Shown one piece after another: positions 42,765 through 53,756 of a stretch of DNA of 64,000 nucleotides. A model generated the notes under the pieces. That model saw only the letters and a list, made by a program, of their open reading frames with translations, did not search any database and was not told the DNA's origin. Numbering within the stretch: the stretch's first letter is position 1; the number at the start of each line of letters is the position of its first letter. The DNA comes from Bizionia sp. Its GTDB lineage: Bacteria > Bacteroidota > Bacteroidia > Flavobacteriales > Flavobacteriaceae. The stretch is taken from contig JAHDHI010000007.1 in the NCBI GenBank assembly GCA_020631395.1, positions 26,309 to 90,308 on the forward strand. The letters are read 5' to 3'. The position numbers and the translations under genes are program-made.

Positions 42765-44375
42765 TTAGTTGATAATTAACTTTAAAGTCTTCGAGACATC
42801 GTTGGCCTCTATTTTAAGCAAATACAATCCTTTTGAAAATGTGGATATATCTATTTTTGAACGTTCTTGAGATACTGTGGATTCCAATACCTTTTTCCCT
42901 AAAATGTCATATAAACGTATGCGAGCAGATTCATAAGTAGATGGTATTTGTACATTGACTTCGCTTTGCGCCGGATTAGGATATACATTCAACTCGGTGT
43001 TGTTGTTTTCAAATTCCACGACAGACAGCCCTTGCGTCAAAGCCAAGGACAAGTCTGGAATGCCGTAACCCAATAGATAGTCTGGATTGTCGTATTGTGA
43101 CGCCGACTCTCTTACCAACTGCATTATTTGCTCGTTGGTAAAGCTAGGCAAAGCTTGCCACAAACACACCAAACCTCCTGCCAATATGGGAGAACTAAAA
43201 GAGGTCCCATTTGCTGTCGTGATGGCATCGTTTTGATTGATTACGTAACTTGCTTGTCCTTGCGCAACTACATCTGGTTTTTGTGTCGGTTGTATTGCAC
43301 TTCCTTGAGAACTGAAACTTGCATAGTTACCATTCGCCTGTACAGCTCCAATGGTAAATACCCCTGCTCCATCGGCAGGTGCACCTAGTCCACTAGCTCC
43401 TGAGTTCCCTGCTGAATTTATCATTAACATCCCTTTTTCATAGGCTATGTTGGCTCCCTTGGTTATGTATGTGGTATTGCCATCCAAATCTTGAGATGTG
43501 TGACTATAATTCGTATTGTCATAAGTCTTGTACCCCAATGAGGAATTGATGACGTCTACTCCCAAACTATCTGCTCTTTCTGCTGCTTCGACCCAAAGGC
43601 TTTCTTCAATGGGATTTTCGTTTGGTGCGTTTTCTGTTCTAAATAGATAATAGCTGGCATCTGGTGCAGTCCCAACAAATTGATCTTGTACGAAGCCTGC
43701 CATATCGCTAAGCACCAAGGTTCCATGGGAACTCGACGTATTTGCATAGACATCTTCTGTTCTATCAAAGAAGTCATAACCTCCCAATATGTTGCCTGCA
43801 TCTCTCAAACGTTGAAAGCCTGCCATGGTATTTACGTTTGGGAAGCCTGCATCTATGACGGCAACCGTCATTCCTGTCCCAGTATAATCCTCTATGTGCA
43901 ACTCGTCTCCATTGAACATCTCTATTTGATTCAAAGCATTTCCGTAGTTGAATACCGTTTGCTTGCTTTCTACTCCAAACTTATTTTCAGTGACCTCTAC
44001 TGGCGAGGTCTTGGTATTCAAATTGTCATCTGCAAAAGTGATGCTATCGACAAAAGCCAAACCAGACAATGCATTGATGTTTGCTTCTGTACCACGAACG
44101 TGCACGGCATTGAACCATTTAGATTTTGCCAAAACGACAATTCCCGTTTGATTTTTCAATTGTGCTATGTAATTTTCATTTACTGGTACGTCTCGTTCAT
44201 CGATTGTCGTACCATGTGCATTTTTCCTATCTATTGCCTTTTGGGTCAAGATAGTGATTGGATTGGCTATTGAAGCCGCTACGTTTTCTTTGTCTGTAAG
44301 ATAAACCCAAGCATCTTCTTGGCTAAAACCTAAAAATGAGATACTTAAAAAAGCTAAGAGGAGTGTTTTTTTCAT
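42765..44375 (-). CDS. Secreted S8 subtilisin-like peptidase with T9SS tail
   Basis: A 536-residue exported protease (signal MKKTLLLAFLSISFLGFSQ). A propeptide-like part reaches about residue 155. The catalytic triad is visible: Asp175 (VAVIDAGFP), His217 (SSHGTL), Ser392 (NGTSFSSP), with oxyanion Asn324 (SAGNSG). A T9SS sorting domain ends the protein (LNVYPNPAQSEVNVQ..., FSKGLYLLKIEAND). It would be cleaved and anchored or released at the cell surface. It follows mnmA after 27 bases that contain a palindrome, and precedes the NMO-like gene by 19 bases. Confidence 0.95.
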   Translation of the reverse strand: MKKTLLLAFLSISFLGFSQEDAWVYLTDKENVAASIANPITILTQKAIDRKNAHGTTIDERDVPVNENYIAQLKNQTGIVVLAKSKWFNAVHVRGTEANINALSGLAFVDSITFADDNLNTKTSPVEVTENKFGVESKQTVFNYGNALNQIEMFNGDELHIEDYTGTGMTVAVIDAGFPNVNTMAGFQRLRDAGNILGGYDFFDRTEDVYANTSSSHGTLVLSDMAGFVQDQFVGTAPDASYYLFRTENAPNENPIEESLWVEAAERADSLGVDVINSSLGYKTYDNTNYSHTSQDLDGNTTYITKGANIAYEKGMLMINSAGNSGASGLGAPADGAGVFTIGAVQANGNYASFSSQGSAIQPTQKPDVVAQGQASYVINQNDAITTANGTSFSSPILAGGLVCLWQALPSFTNEQIMQLVRESASQYDNPDYLLGYGIPDLSLALTQGLSVVEFENNNTELNVYPNPAQSEVNVQIPSTYESARIRLYDILGKKVLESTVSQERSKIDISTFSKGLYLLKIEANDVSKTLKLIIN

Positions 44376-44379
44376 GATA

Positions 44380-44402
44380 ATTGCAGTTTATGTTACTGCA
44401 AT
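44380..44402. promoter_or_regulatory. 8-bp palindrome between mnmA and the S8 gene
   Basis: ATTGCAGT-TTATGTT-ACTGCAAT, perfect arms filling nearly the whole 27-base gap. No T run, so it is not a classical terminator; operator or RNA hairpin possible. Confidence 0.35.
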
Positions 44403-45593
44403 TTATGAAATTACTCCTGAACCAACTAATTCATCTGCTAAATACCATGCAACAAATTGTCCTTCTGTAATCGCAGATTGAAAGTTTTCGAATTCCACGA
44501 ATAGCCCCGAATCCACTCTGTGCAATGTTGCTTTTTCCAATGCTTGACGATAACGTATTCTTGCTGACACTTCCAAGGTTTCCCCAACTTTCAAAGCAAT
44601 GTCTTCTCTTACCCAATGCAACTCTTCATCGTTTACAAACAATGCCTTTTTATACAAGCCAGGATGAGATTTCCCTTGCCCCGTATAAATAACATTTTCT
44701 TTGACATCTGTGTCAATGACGAAAAGAGGTTCCACTTTTCCTCCAACGGCCAAACCTTTACGTTGTCCTTTTGTAAAATAATGAGCACCTTGATGCTTCC
44801 CTACGACTTCTCCATCTTCCATCGAATATTTGGTTTTTCGAGACAGGTATTGGAGTTCTTCTATTTTGGTATTGAAGTCGTTTTCTATTTCTACATAAGT
44901 TGAATGGGTTTCCGGAACTTCAACGATGACACCTTCTTTCGGTTTCAATTGTTGTTGAAGAAAATCTGGCAACCTCACTTTACCTATGAAACATAATCCT
45001 TGCGAATCTTTTTTGTCGGCTGTAATCAAGTCTGCTTTGGCAGCAATTTCCCTAACTTCCGGCTTTTGCAACTCTCCTATTGGAAACAAAGCCTTTGCCA
45101 ATTGATCTTGAGATAGTTGACATAAGAAATAAGATTGATCCTTGTTGTTGTCTTTTCCTGCCAATAGTTGAAAGGTTTCCTTTCCATTTTCGATTACTGT
45201 TCCCTTTCTACAGTAATGACCAGTAGCTACGTAATCTGCTCCCAAATCCAATGCAATCTTCATAAAGACATCAAACTTTATTTCTCTATTGCAAAGCACA
45301 TCTGGATTTGGCGTTCTTCCTTTTTCATACTCATTGAACATATAGTCGACGATACGCTCCTTGTATTGCTCACTCAAATCGACAGTTTGAAAAGGAATGC
45401 CTAATTTTTCTGCCACCATCATTGCATCATTGCTATCGTCCAGCCATGGGCACTCATCAGATATGGTAACAGAATCGTCATGCCAATTCTTCATGAACAA
45501 GCCAATGACTTCATACCCCTGTTCTTTCAGCAAATATGCTGCAACGCTGGAGTCCACTCCTCCAGATAGTCCTACGATTACTCTTTTTTTCAT
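44403..45593 (-). CDS. mnmA: tRNA 2-thiouridine(34) synthase MnmA
   Basis: A 396-residue PP-loop enzyme that thiolates U34 of tRNA Lys, Glu and Gln. SGGVDSS (10-16) binds ATP; the catalytic cysteines are Cys101 ([12 protein letters not shown]) and Cys201 (QGLCFIGK); ATGHY and KDQSYFL are family marks. Slightly longer than E. coli MnmA (368), as usual in Bacteroidota. It has its own -7 box and is followed by the S8 peptidase gene. Confidence 0.97.
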   Translation of the reverse strand: MKKRVIVGLSGGVDSSVAAYLLKEQGYEVIGLFMKNWHDDSVTISDECPWLDDSNDAMMVAEKLGIPFQTVDLSEQYKERIVDYMFNEYEKGRTPNPDVLCNREIKFDVFMKIALDLGADYVATGHYCRKGTVIENGKETFQLLAGKDNNKDQSYFLCQLSQDQLAKALFPIGELQKPEVREIAAKADLITADKKDSQGLCFIGKVRLPDFLQQQLKPKEGVIVEVPETHSTYVEIENDFNTKIEELQYLSRKTKYSMEDGEVVGKHQGAHYFTKGQRKGLAVGGKVEPLFVIDTDVKENVIYTGQGKSHPGLYKKALFVNDEELHWVREDIALKVGETLEVSARIRYRQALEKATLHRVDSGLFVEFENFQSAITEGQFVAWYLADELVGSGVIS

Positions 45594-45611
45594 TTTTTAT
45601 GTAAATGTTTG

Positions 45612-45619
45612 CAAAGATA
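45612..45619 (-). promoter_or_regulatory. -7 box of mnmA
   Basis: TATCTTTG on the minus strand, 18 bases before ATG 45593. Confidence 0.65.
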
Positions 45620-45883
45620 CGAGATTTAAAAAGATTTTCTTTGACATAACCTACTTCTACCTTTTCATCGTAATTAGTTAGTATGGACAAACACCAACTC
45701 AAGGCATTAAAACCTGACTTCCATATGTTTAACCTCAAATAATGGTGTAATGATTGTTAAGTTTTTCAAGTTGTTACGACCTAATAAGAAATACTGTAAT
45801 TCATTATTACAATAAACAATCAAAGGAGGTATACTTCAACATAAGAGTTAATAGCAAACTAACAAATGAAATCCTTCTAATGG

Positions 45884-45917
45884 AAAAAGCTTCTTGTAGA
45901 CTACAAGAAGCTTTTTT
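45884..45917. terminator. Terminator of the NTFVG-repeat gene
   Basis: AAAAAGCTTCTTGTAG / CTACAAGAAGCTTTTTT, nearly perfect palindrome (up to 16 bp), T runs on both strands. The minus gene ends at 45960. Confidence 0.9.
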
Positions 45918-45959
45918 ATGACATTGTCTTTTTATCTATGACTGAAAGTCCAACGATTC

Positions 45960-48524
45960 CTATTCAATTATCATTTTTCGAGTTGCTACTTTAGAGCTGT
46001 CAACATACAATGTATAGTAATACATTCCAGATGCCAAAGAATCACTGTTGAAGAATAACTCTTGCTCTCCTAATTTCTCCAGCTTCACAGTATCTATAAC
46101 CTGTCCTAAATCATTGCTAAATACTATTGCAGCTGTTCTGTGCTTCAATGGTACAAAATATTTTATGGAAGTGGTTCCATTGAATGGGTTTGGAATGTTT
46201 TGATATAGGATAGACGCTACGGATTTATCTGTTACTTCACCATTCTCATCTACGGTCAATGTTTGGCATGCGCATGCTTCCAAAGCTTCAATTCTAATAA
46301 TCAAATCATTTATTTGAGCTTGTTGATTCGTGTTTTCCGTTTCTAACGCCGATAAAATAGGAGATAGATCCACATTAACGGAAGTTCCTCCTTCTATCGC
46401 CACAGTAAGTGTATTACCAGAAAGTGTTGCTGATGTTAAATTTTGATCGTCCGTTCCCGTACCATCTTGAATTGTCGACAAGTCTACTCCTGTACCTCCA
46501 GTGATGTTCAATGTGTTTCCTGACAAGGATAGATTTTGATTGTCCGTGTTGTCCAGATATCCAGATAGGTCAATGCTGTCCGTACCGTCGTCACTGGTCA
46601 GCTCCAAACTGTTGCTTGATAGCGTCAATGCTTGATTGTCAGTGTTGTCCAGATATCCTGACAAATCTATGCTGTCCGTACCGTCGTCGCTGGTCAGTTC
46701 CAAACTGTTGCTTGATAGCGTCAATGCCTGATTGTCAGTGTTGTCCAGATATGTAGATAGATCCACTGTCGTTGCATCATTGGTCAAACTCAATGTATTA
46801 TCACTCAACTCCAAATCTTGTACATCCGTATTGGTAGATGAAGACCAAGCATTGCCATCCCATACAAACAAAGTATTGTCGTCTGTATCATATACCATCA
46901 AACCTTCATCTGAAGCCGTTAGATTCGTCTCCAAGGTCATTCTCAAGGCATTTGACAATCTATTTATCAAGAAACCCTTATCTGAATCCGCCAATTCCAA
47001 AGAAGCGTTTTGATTGGGTGCAGATGTTCCAATACCCACACTTACCCTATCCAAATTGGTCGTACCTCCCAAGACCAAGCTATTGCTTGTCGTTGCATTA
47101 GCTCCAGCTCCTATTGCCATTGCGTATTGCGTCAAATCATTCACTTGTGACATATCTCCCAAAGCTAGGCCATATTTCCCCAAAGCCTTGCTGTTGTAAC
47201 CAATGGCTATAGAACTTGTATCTGCAATGGACTCCCTTCCTAATCCCACGGCATATTGCCCTGTTATTTTGGCTTCATAACCTATGCTTACAGCGTCTCT
47301 GTGTTTCAAGGAATCTCTTACTCCTATTCCTATGGATCTATCAGAAATCGTACTTCCATAGGCTTGATATCCAACGACTATCGTTTGTGCATCATCTGCA
47401 AATGCCTTTGCTCCAATGGCAATGCTTTGATTTCCATCTGCTCGCGTATCAAACCCCAACAACACAACCTCGTTGGCATTGGCGTATGCTTGGGATCCCA
47501 CATAGGTATTGTACTCTCTTTTTGTACTTGTTGCATTTCCTGTATCCCTCCCTTGTGCATTTGTAAGGTCTGTTGTACTATAACTCGTGACGTCTGCAAA
47601 GGCTCCGATACCTACATTGTCCGTTCCTTCTCTAGTTCCAAATCCTGCAAAGACTCCTACAAAGGTATTTCTGTTCGAAGATCCATTGGTTTTATTTGTC
47701 CTATTGACATCTCCTCCGGCTTCCACACCCACAAAGGTATTGTAGCTGGCATGCTCGTTAGCACTTCCTGCCCCTTGTCCCACAAACGTGTTCAATCTCC
47801 CTGCATTGTTATCCACCCCAGTGGAATCTCCTACAAAGGTGTTCCTGTACCCCGTTTCATTGTCATATCCAGCTTCTGCTCCAAGAAAGGCATTGCGGTA
47901 TCCTGTCTTTAGATTAAACCCGGCGGCAGAACCGATGGCAGTGTTGTCTGATGCCGTGTTTGGATCTGTTGTCGCAGTTGTACCAGTATAAACACTCGAA
48001 TATGTTCCTGCTCCCGCCTTTTGCCCTACAAAAGTATTGTCATCTCCTGTAGTAACACTCAACCCAGATGCTTCTCCTATAAAGGTATTGTCTCCTCCAG
48101 TAGTATTGTTGAATCCAGCACCGTGCCCTATAAACGTACCATCCGAGTCATCATTGTGGTAACCAGATCTAAACCCTATAAACACATTGTCCACATCCGT
48201 GGCACTAAGATACCCAGCTTGGTATCCAATATATACGTTTTCATCTGCCGTCGTATTGCCATATCCAGCATCTTCACCTATGAAAACATTGTAATTGGCT
48301 TGGGAAGTGGATGCTAAGTTTATGCTTCGCCCTGCCCTATACCCTAATATGGTATTTGACAAGGATGTCGATAGATAATGTGCCGTTGAATCCCCAACAA
48401 TGGTATTGTAATCTCCTGAAGAAATATTGGAGCCAGCATTGTCCCCCAATACTTCATTACCTGTTTGAGAATAACTTACCGTTACAAGTAGGGTTACAAA
48501 TAAATTAAGAATGTTTTTTTTCAT
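45960..48524 (-). CDS. Large NTFVG-repeat surface protein with T9SS tail
   Basis: An 854-residue secreted protein: signal peptide MKKNILNLFVTLLVTVSYSQ; residues 25-430 are about 20 imperfect repeats of NTFIG.xAG / NVYIGYQAG type (for example TFIGEASGLS, FVGQKAGAG), as in the heads of trimeric adhesins and tail-fibre proteins; then VSIGYEAKITGQYAVGLG-type YadA-like repeats; two identical-looking 32-residue blocks (SSNSLELTSDDGTDSIDLSG); a short coiled coil (ETENTNQQAQINDLIIRIEAL); and a T9SS sorting domain (YQNIPNPFNGTTSIKY..., SGMYYYTLYVD). A likely trimeric, beta-helical adhesin or fibre on the cell surface. Own -7 box and terminator. Confidence 0.9.
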   Translation of the reverse strand: MKKNILNLFVTLLVTVSYSQTGNEVLGDNAGSNISSGDYNTIVGDSTAHYLSTSLSNTILGYRAGRSINLASTSQANYNVFIGEDAGYGNTTADENVYIGYQAGYLSATDVDNVFIGFRSGYHNDDSDGTFIGHGAGFNNTTGGDNTFIGEASGLSVTTGDDNTFVGQKAGAGTYSSVYTGTTATTDPNTASDNTAIGSAAGFNLKTGYRNAFLGAEAGYDNETGYRNTFVGDSTGVDNNAGRLNTFVGQGAGSANEHASYNTFVGVEAGGDVNRTNKTNGSSNRNTFVGVFAGFGTREGTDNVGIGAFADVTSYSTTDLTNAQGRDTGNATSTKREYNTYVGSQAYANANEVVLLGFDTRADGNQSIAIGAKAFADDAQTIVVGYQAYGSTISDRSIGIGVRDSLKHRDAVSIGYEAKITGQYAVGLGRESIADTSSIAIGYNSKALGKYGLALGDMSQVNDLTQYAMAIGAGANATTSNSLVLGGTTNLDRVSVGIGTSAPNQNASLELADSDKGFLINRLSNALRMTLETNLTASDEGLMVYDTDDNTLFVWDGNAWSSSTNTDVQDLELSDNTLSLTNDATTVDLSTYLDNTDNQALTLSSNSLELTSDDGTDSIDLSGYLDNTDNQALTLSSNSLELTSDDGTDSIDLSGYLDNTDNQNLSLSGNTLNITGGTGVDLSTIQDGTGTDDQNLTSATLSGNTLTVAIEGGTSVNVDLSPILSALETENTNQQAQINDLIIRIEALEACACQTLTVDENGEVTDKSVASILYQNIPNPFNGTTSIKYFVPLKHRTAAIVFSNDLGQVIDTVKLEKLGEQELFFNSDSLASGMYYYTLYVDSSKVATRKMIIE
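46549..46740 (-). repeat. 96-bp tandem repeat, two full copies
   Basis: 46549-46644 and 46645-46740 are head-to-tail copies of exactly 96 bases (32 codons), with only a handful of differences, continuing as partial copies on both sides (TTGTCCAGATAT again at 46741). In frame, so copy number changes keep the protein intact. Confidence 0.95.
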
Positions 48525-48561
48525 TTTTTAAGTTCTTATTGATTATTTAGGTTAAAGAACG

Positions 48562-48569
48562 CAAAAATA
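48562..48569 (-). promoter_or_regulatory. -7 box of the NTFVG-repeat gene
   Basis: TATTTTTG on the minus strand, 37 bases before ATG 48524. Confidence 0.5.
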
Positions 48570-48657
48570 TGTAAAAACGACGAGCCATTCCACATATGGG
48601 CAACCAACATTTAGAAAATCATGTCGGCTTCATTGCAATTAGGTCTTGGGGGGTATC

Positions 48658-49365
48658 CTATTTGTTTTTTTTCAAATTAGGATTCTTGCTTCTTCTTGTA
48701 AAGTCTTGTTCCTTGACAAGTTTTCCATTTTCATAAAATTTCCAGATGCCGTGCTTTCTATTTTTTTGGTAAACGCCTTCCTCCTTCAAATTACCTTTGA
48801 AATCATAGGTCTTGGCAGAACCATGTAGTTCTCCTTTAACGTAATTGAGCACTCTAATGACTTGTCCATTTTCCGAATACCAAAGTGACTCTCCATCCAA
48901 TTGCCCTAACCTATACATTGCCTTTTCTGCTACTTTACCATTTAAATAGTAAACTTTTCGTTCTCCATCCAATTCGCCTTTGTCATTGTAGAATTCTTCG
49001 GTCATTATCTTTGGTGAGTTCTTATGATAGTATATCCACTTCCCAACATAGATCTTACCATTCATCTTTCCTTCGCTGATCACTTTCTTTTTTGACGAAA
49101 AGAACTGGACTTCCGCCAAGTCATTTTTGTCATTGAAAGTACGTGTCGCCGTCAAGACCGCCTGGTTGTCAATTTTCTTATAGAACTTGAATACACCTAC
49201 TTCCTTGCCATGCTCGAATTCTCCTTCATAACGCAATACCTTTGTCTTATCGAAATTTTTCTTCCAAACTCCGTGGCGCTTCCCATTTGCATCGAATTGA
49301 TTGCTCTTTTGTGCAGACGCCAAACAAACAACAAAACTAAACAGTAATAAAATTGTATTCTTCAT
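48658..49365 (-). CDS. MORN-repeat (YwqK-like) exported protein
   Basis: A 235-residue protein with signal peptide (MKNTILLLFSFVVCLASAQ) and five to six MORN-type units (GKRHGVWKKNF, YEGEFEHGKEVGVFKFYKK, GELDGERKVYYLNGKVAEKA, GQLDGESLWYSENGQ, GELHGSAKTYDFKGN, RKHGIWKFYENGK). The YwqK family is annotated as 'antitoxin' in databases, but in Bacteroidota these are mostly exported proteins of unknown role, and no toxin gene is adjacent here. It lies downstream of yidC with a terminator in between. Confidence 0.85.
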   Translation of the reverse strand: MKNTILLLFSFVVCLASAQKSNQFDANGKRHGVWKKNFDKTKVLRYEGEFEHGKEVGVFKFYKKIDNQAVLTATRTFNDKNDLAEVQFFSSKKKVISEGKMNGKIYVGKWIYYHKNSPKIMTEEFYNDKGELDGERKVYYLNGKVAEKAMYRLGQLDGESLWYSENGQVIRVLNYVKGELHGSAKTYDFKGNLKEEGVYQKNRKHGIWKFYENGKLVKEQDFTRRSKNPNLKKNK

Positions 49366-49417
49366 AAGATAATTAACGCAAATTGATTCTTGAAATTGTA
49401 TTCCTAACTTAAACCAA

Positions 49418-49459
49418 ACAAAAAAGCTGCCAAACTAACTACTTAGAACGACAGCTTTT
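49418..49459 (-). terminator. Terminator after yidC
   Basis: On the minus strand AAAAGCTG (49459-49452) pairs with CAGCTTTT (49429-49422), a 22-base loop, followed by a T run. It lies 18 bases after the yidC stop. Confidence 0.65.
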
Positions 49460-49476
49460 GAACATTTATGTTTTTT

Positions 49477-51375
49477 CTACTTCTTTTTATTTTTTTGCTG
49501 TGCTTGTTTTTGTTGTTCGGCCTGCTCCATCATCTCTTTCATTTTCTTTTGGAAGCGTCCTTCTTTCTTCGGTTTCTTCTTGTTTTCTTGTATTTGAGCC
49601 AATATCTTGTCTTCATCAAGCACATATTTTTTGATGACGATCAATATACCGATGCTAATCAAGTTTGAGATGAAGTAATACAAACTTAAACCAGATGCAT
49701 ATTGATTGAAGAAAATCATCATCATGATCGGCGCAAAGTATATCATGTACTTCATCATTTTTTGCATGTCCGGCATCCCTTCTTGTTGTGGTTGTGATAC
49801 CGCTGCTTGTTGCCCAGTCGTCATCTTCATGTAAAAGAAGATGGCTATGGCTGCAAGTATAGGAAACAAACTTACGTGATCTCCGTACAAAGGAATGTTG
49901 AATGGCAACTCTGCCACCACGTCGTAAGAAGACAAATCGTCTGCCCAGAGAAAGCTTTTTTGACGTAATGCAAAAGCAGTCGGGAAGAACATGAACAAGG
50001 CATAGAACACTGGCATCTGTATCAATGCAGGCAAACACCCGCTTAGAGGGCTCGCACCAGCTTTGTTTTGCAACGCCATTGTTTCTTGTTGCGCTTTCAT
50101 CTTGTTGTCTTTATGCTTTTCGCGAATTGCGTCTAATTCGGGTTTTAGAATCTTCATTTTCATTTGAGACAAATACTGTTTATATTGCACAAACGACATC
50201 GCCAATTTAATGAGTACCGTCATCACGATAATGGCTATACCATAAGGTAGGAATGAACTTAGAAACCCGAACAATGGAATGAAGATGTATTTGTTTATCC
50301 AACCAAAAATCCCCCATCCAAAGGGAATGCTTTCTTCCAAATTATGGTCATAGTGTTTTAGTATCTGACTATCGGTAGGACCATAAAACAATTTGAGATT
50401 TTCATTGAATTCATTTCCACTTAATGCCAAGGCTGTCTTTGCCGAAAATTCTTTTGTGAAAACGGTATCTATTTCTTCTTCTTGCACCAAATCTTTGGAT
50501 GACAAAGCAATGCTTTTGAAAGGTTTGTCCGTTACTAGAATGGAACTGAAGAAATGTTGTCTAAAGGATAGCCATTGCACATCTTTCTCTGTTTCTTCGT
50601 CTTCACCTGCTTGAGACAACTTGTCTATCTTGCCTCCATCGTGTTGGTATGTCAAACGCGTATATCTGTTTTCATAAGAAATACTTTGATCATGACGAAA
50701 GGTCTTTTGGGTCCAATCTAAGTTTACTTCTTGGGATCTGTTTATCACATCGTTCAACCCCTGTGACCTTATGGTGAAATCCACCATGTAATCGTTAGGC
50801 TTCAATACGTATCTGTATTCAAGGAATTTAGATTCGGAAACCTTCAGTTTCATGGAAACTACGGTGTTTTCTCCATTTTTAGTTACCGTTGGGTGAAAAT
50901 CCAAATCTCTTGTATTTAGAATTCTACTATTCGTAGTCCCAAAGTTAATGTTGAATGCTGCATTCTTGTTTTTCACCAAATGGATGGGAAGAGAATCGAA
51001 ATCTACAAATTGGGTTAACTTCACCTCCGAGATCTGTCCTCCCTTAGGGTTGAATTTCAATGCCAAAACACCATTTTCCACAGAAACTTCCTTGGCTTTA
51101 GGCAATGCTGCCGAATAAGCAAATGCACCAAACTTGTTCTGTAACTCGATTGTTCTCAATGAATCGGGCAATGCTTCGATGGAAGCATCTTCCACTGCCA
51201 CATTGTCTTCAAGTACTTGCTCTGCTTTTGCTTTTTCTACTTGTTCTTGCTTCGCTTTTTCTTGCTCTACCAGTTCTTCCTCCGTTGGTTTGTTCTGCCA
51301 TAGCATAAATAACAGTATCCCAAAAATGAGCACGAATCCTATTATGGTCTTTGAATCAAATTTCTTTTCTTCCAT
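49477..51375 (-). CDS. yidC: Membrane protein insertase YidC
   Basis: A 632-residue Oxa1/YidC insertase of the long Gram-negative type: N-terminal helix (TIIGFVLIFGILLFMLW), a large periplasmic beta domain (about 60-350), and the conserved core of five helices (SFLPYGIAIIVMTVLIKLAMSFVQYKQYLSQMKMKILKPELDAI; SGCLPALIQMPVFYALFMFFPTAF; FAPIMMMIFFNQYASGLSLYYFISNLISI), ending in a Lys/Gln-rich tail. It inserts and folds inner-membrane proteins with or without SecYEG. It follows pyrG after 85 bases, a common flavobacterial order. Confidence 0.97.
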   Translation of the reverse strand: MEEKKFDSKTIIGFVLIFGILLFMLWQNKPTEEELVEQEKAKQEQVEKAKAEQVLEDNVAVEDASIEALPDSLRTIELQNKFGAFAYSAALPKAKEVSVENGVLALKFNPKGGQISEVKLTQFVDFDSLPIHLVKNKNAAFNINFGTTNSRILNTRDLDFHPTVTKNGENTVVSMKLKVSESKFLEYRYVLKPNDYMVDFTIRSQGLNDVINRSQEVNLDWTQKTFRHDQSISYENRYTRLTYQHDGGKIDKLSQAGEDEETEKDVQWLSFRQHFFSSILVTDKPFKSIALSSKDLVQEEEIDTVFTKEFSAKTALALSGNEFNENLKLFYGPTDSQILKHYDHNLEESIPFGWGIFGWINKYIFIPLFGFLSSFLPYGIAIIVMTVLIKLAMSFVQYKQYLSQMKMKILKPELDAIREKHKDNKMKAQQETMALQNKAGASPLSGCLPALIQMPVFYALFMFFPTAFALRQKSFLWADDLSSYDVVAELPFNIPLYGDHVSLFPILAAIAIFFYMKMTTGQQAAVSQPQQEGMPDMQKMMKYMIYFAPIMMMIFFNQYASGLSLYYFISNLISIGILIVIKKYVLDEDKILAQIQENKKKPKKEGRFQKKMKEMMEQAEQQKQAQQKNKKK

Positions 51376-51460
51376 TTGTATCTTGATGCCTTACCTTGAA
51401 GACATATGTTAGTTTGTGATAAAATAAGTATTGCTTTTAGCTAAATCAAAAAGTAATCCG

Positions 51461-53113
<1,653 letters not shown>

Positions 53114-53124
53114 TTAAACGCGAG

Positions 53125-53132
53125 CAAATTTA
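53125..53132 (-). promoter_or_regulatory. -7 box of pyrG
   Basis: TAAATTTG on the minus strand, 20 bases before ATG 53104; no clear -33. Confidence 0.6.
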
Positions 53133-53609
53133 CAATTTTAAGTTGAAATGTTTCGATTTGCACCATATTTTATTTTTGCCTTTTTTATGGCTAACATATG
53201 ATTGTGTTATATCGTAATTGTTTTTTTTACTCTTCTTTTTACCGTAAAGACATTATAACCTTAAAAAGTATATTCTTCCAAGCATATAGAGAGGTTATAG
53301 TTTTGCCTTCGAAAAAAATTATATGCATGTACAAATTCAACTGGGATCTATATCCAATGGAAAAGACATCTTCGTTTATAATTCTTTGCAAATACTTAGA
53401 GCGTTGTTACCAATACAATAGCAGACTATCTCATTTATTTAAAGCATGCTACTAAAATAATGGAATCATCAAGTAAATGGGATTCCTTGTTTGGTATAAA
53501 ATAACAGAAAATTCTTCTTCAAAATAATACCAACCCATCTCATTGCTAAAAGATGAAACCCATACTTTGTCTTAAATATCTTCGGCTAAGCTCTAAGTTA
53601 GATATGTAT
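53133..53609. other. Noncoding AT-rich gap
   Basis: About 480 bases with no gene I can support. An 85-codon frame at 53198-53455 (plus) has biased, Tyr/Ser/Cys-rich composition and no recognisable motif. The gap and the broken genes after it look like a decaying stretch. Confidence 0.6.
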
Positions 53610-53617
53610 TATCTTTG
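53610..53617 (+). promoter_or_regulatory. -7 box before a 40-codon frame
   Basis: TATCTTTG, 16 bases before ATG 53634. Confidence 0.45.
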
Positions 53618-53633
53618 CTAAAACCAATATTCT

Positions 53634-53756
53634 ATGATTCCATCAGATTTCAGAGATTTTTTCATCAATAGTGATTCCTTAGCCCAGCAAGAGATAGTAT
53701 CGACTCTATTGTCCTTATCGTTGGAAGATAAAGAAGTAACAGATACAGGATGGTAA
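53634..53756 (+). CDS. 40-residue frame, unknown, possibly a gene fragment
   Basis: MIPSDFRDFFINSDSLAQQE, then IVSTLLSLSLEDKEVTDTGW and stop. The start is well placed behind a -7 box. The short amphipathic helix reminds me of N-termini of some small IS transposases, but I cannot confirm that. It overlaps the opening of the M57 fragment frame, consistent with a junction between two broken genes. Confidence 0.3.
   Translation: MIPSDFRDFFINSDSLAQQEIVSTLLSLSLEDKEVTDTGW

Larger units (their letters stand above)
45594..45959. other. Intergenic region between the repeat-protein gene and mnmA
   Basis: 366 bases: mnmA promoter on the right-to-left strand at 45612-45619, a long hairpin terminator at 45884-45917. 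AAAGGAGGT at 45826 looks like a ribosome site but no frame follows it. Nothing else seen. Confidence 0.7.

Noticed and set aside
45826..45834. AAAGGAGGT as a ribosome binding site for a hidden gene
   Set aside because: No start codon with an open frame follows at usable distance.
47256..47912. 218-codon frame antisense to the NTFVG-repeat gene
   Set aside because: Its Cys/Ser/Ile repeats simply reflect the reverse complement of the repeat DNA.
47400..48450. CRISPR-like regular repetition
   Set aside because: The periodicity is of codons in NTFVG/AG repeats; units are imperfect and not separated by unique spacers of fixed length.
48658..49365. Toxin-antitoxin system (YwqK 'antitoxin')
   Set aside because: No toxin-like neighbour; the protein has a signal peptide and MORN repeats, so it acts outside the cytoplasm.
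53198..53455. 85-codon plus-strand frame in the gap after pyrG
   Set aside because: Composition (many Tyr, Cys, Ser, Lys) and lack of motifs look like noncoding AT-rich DNA; no promoter seen.
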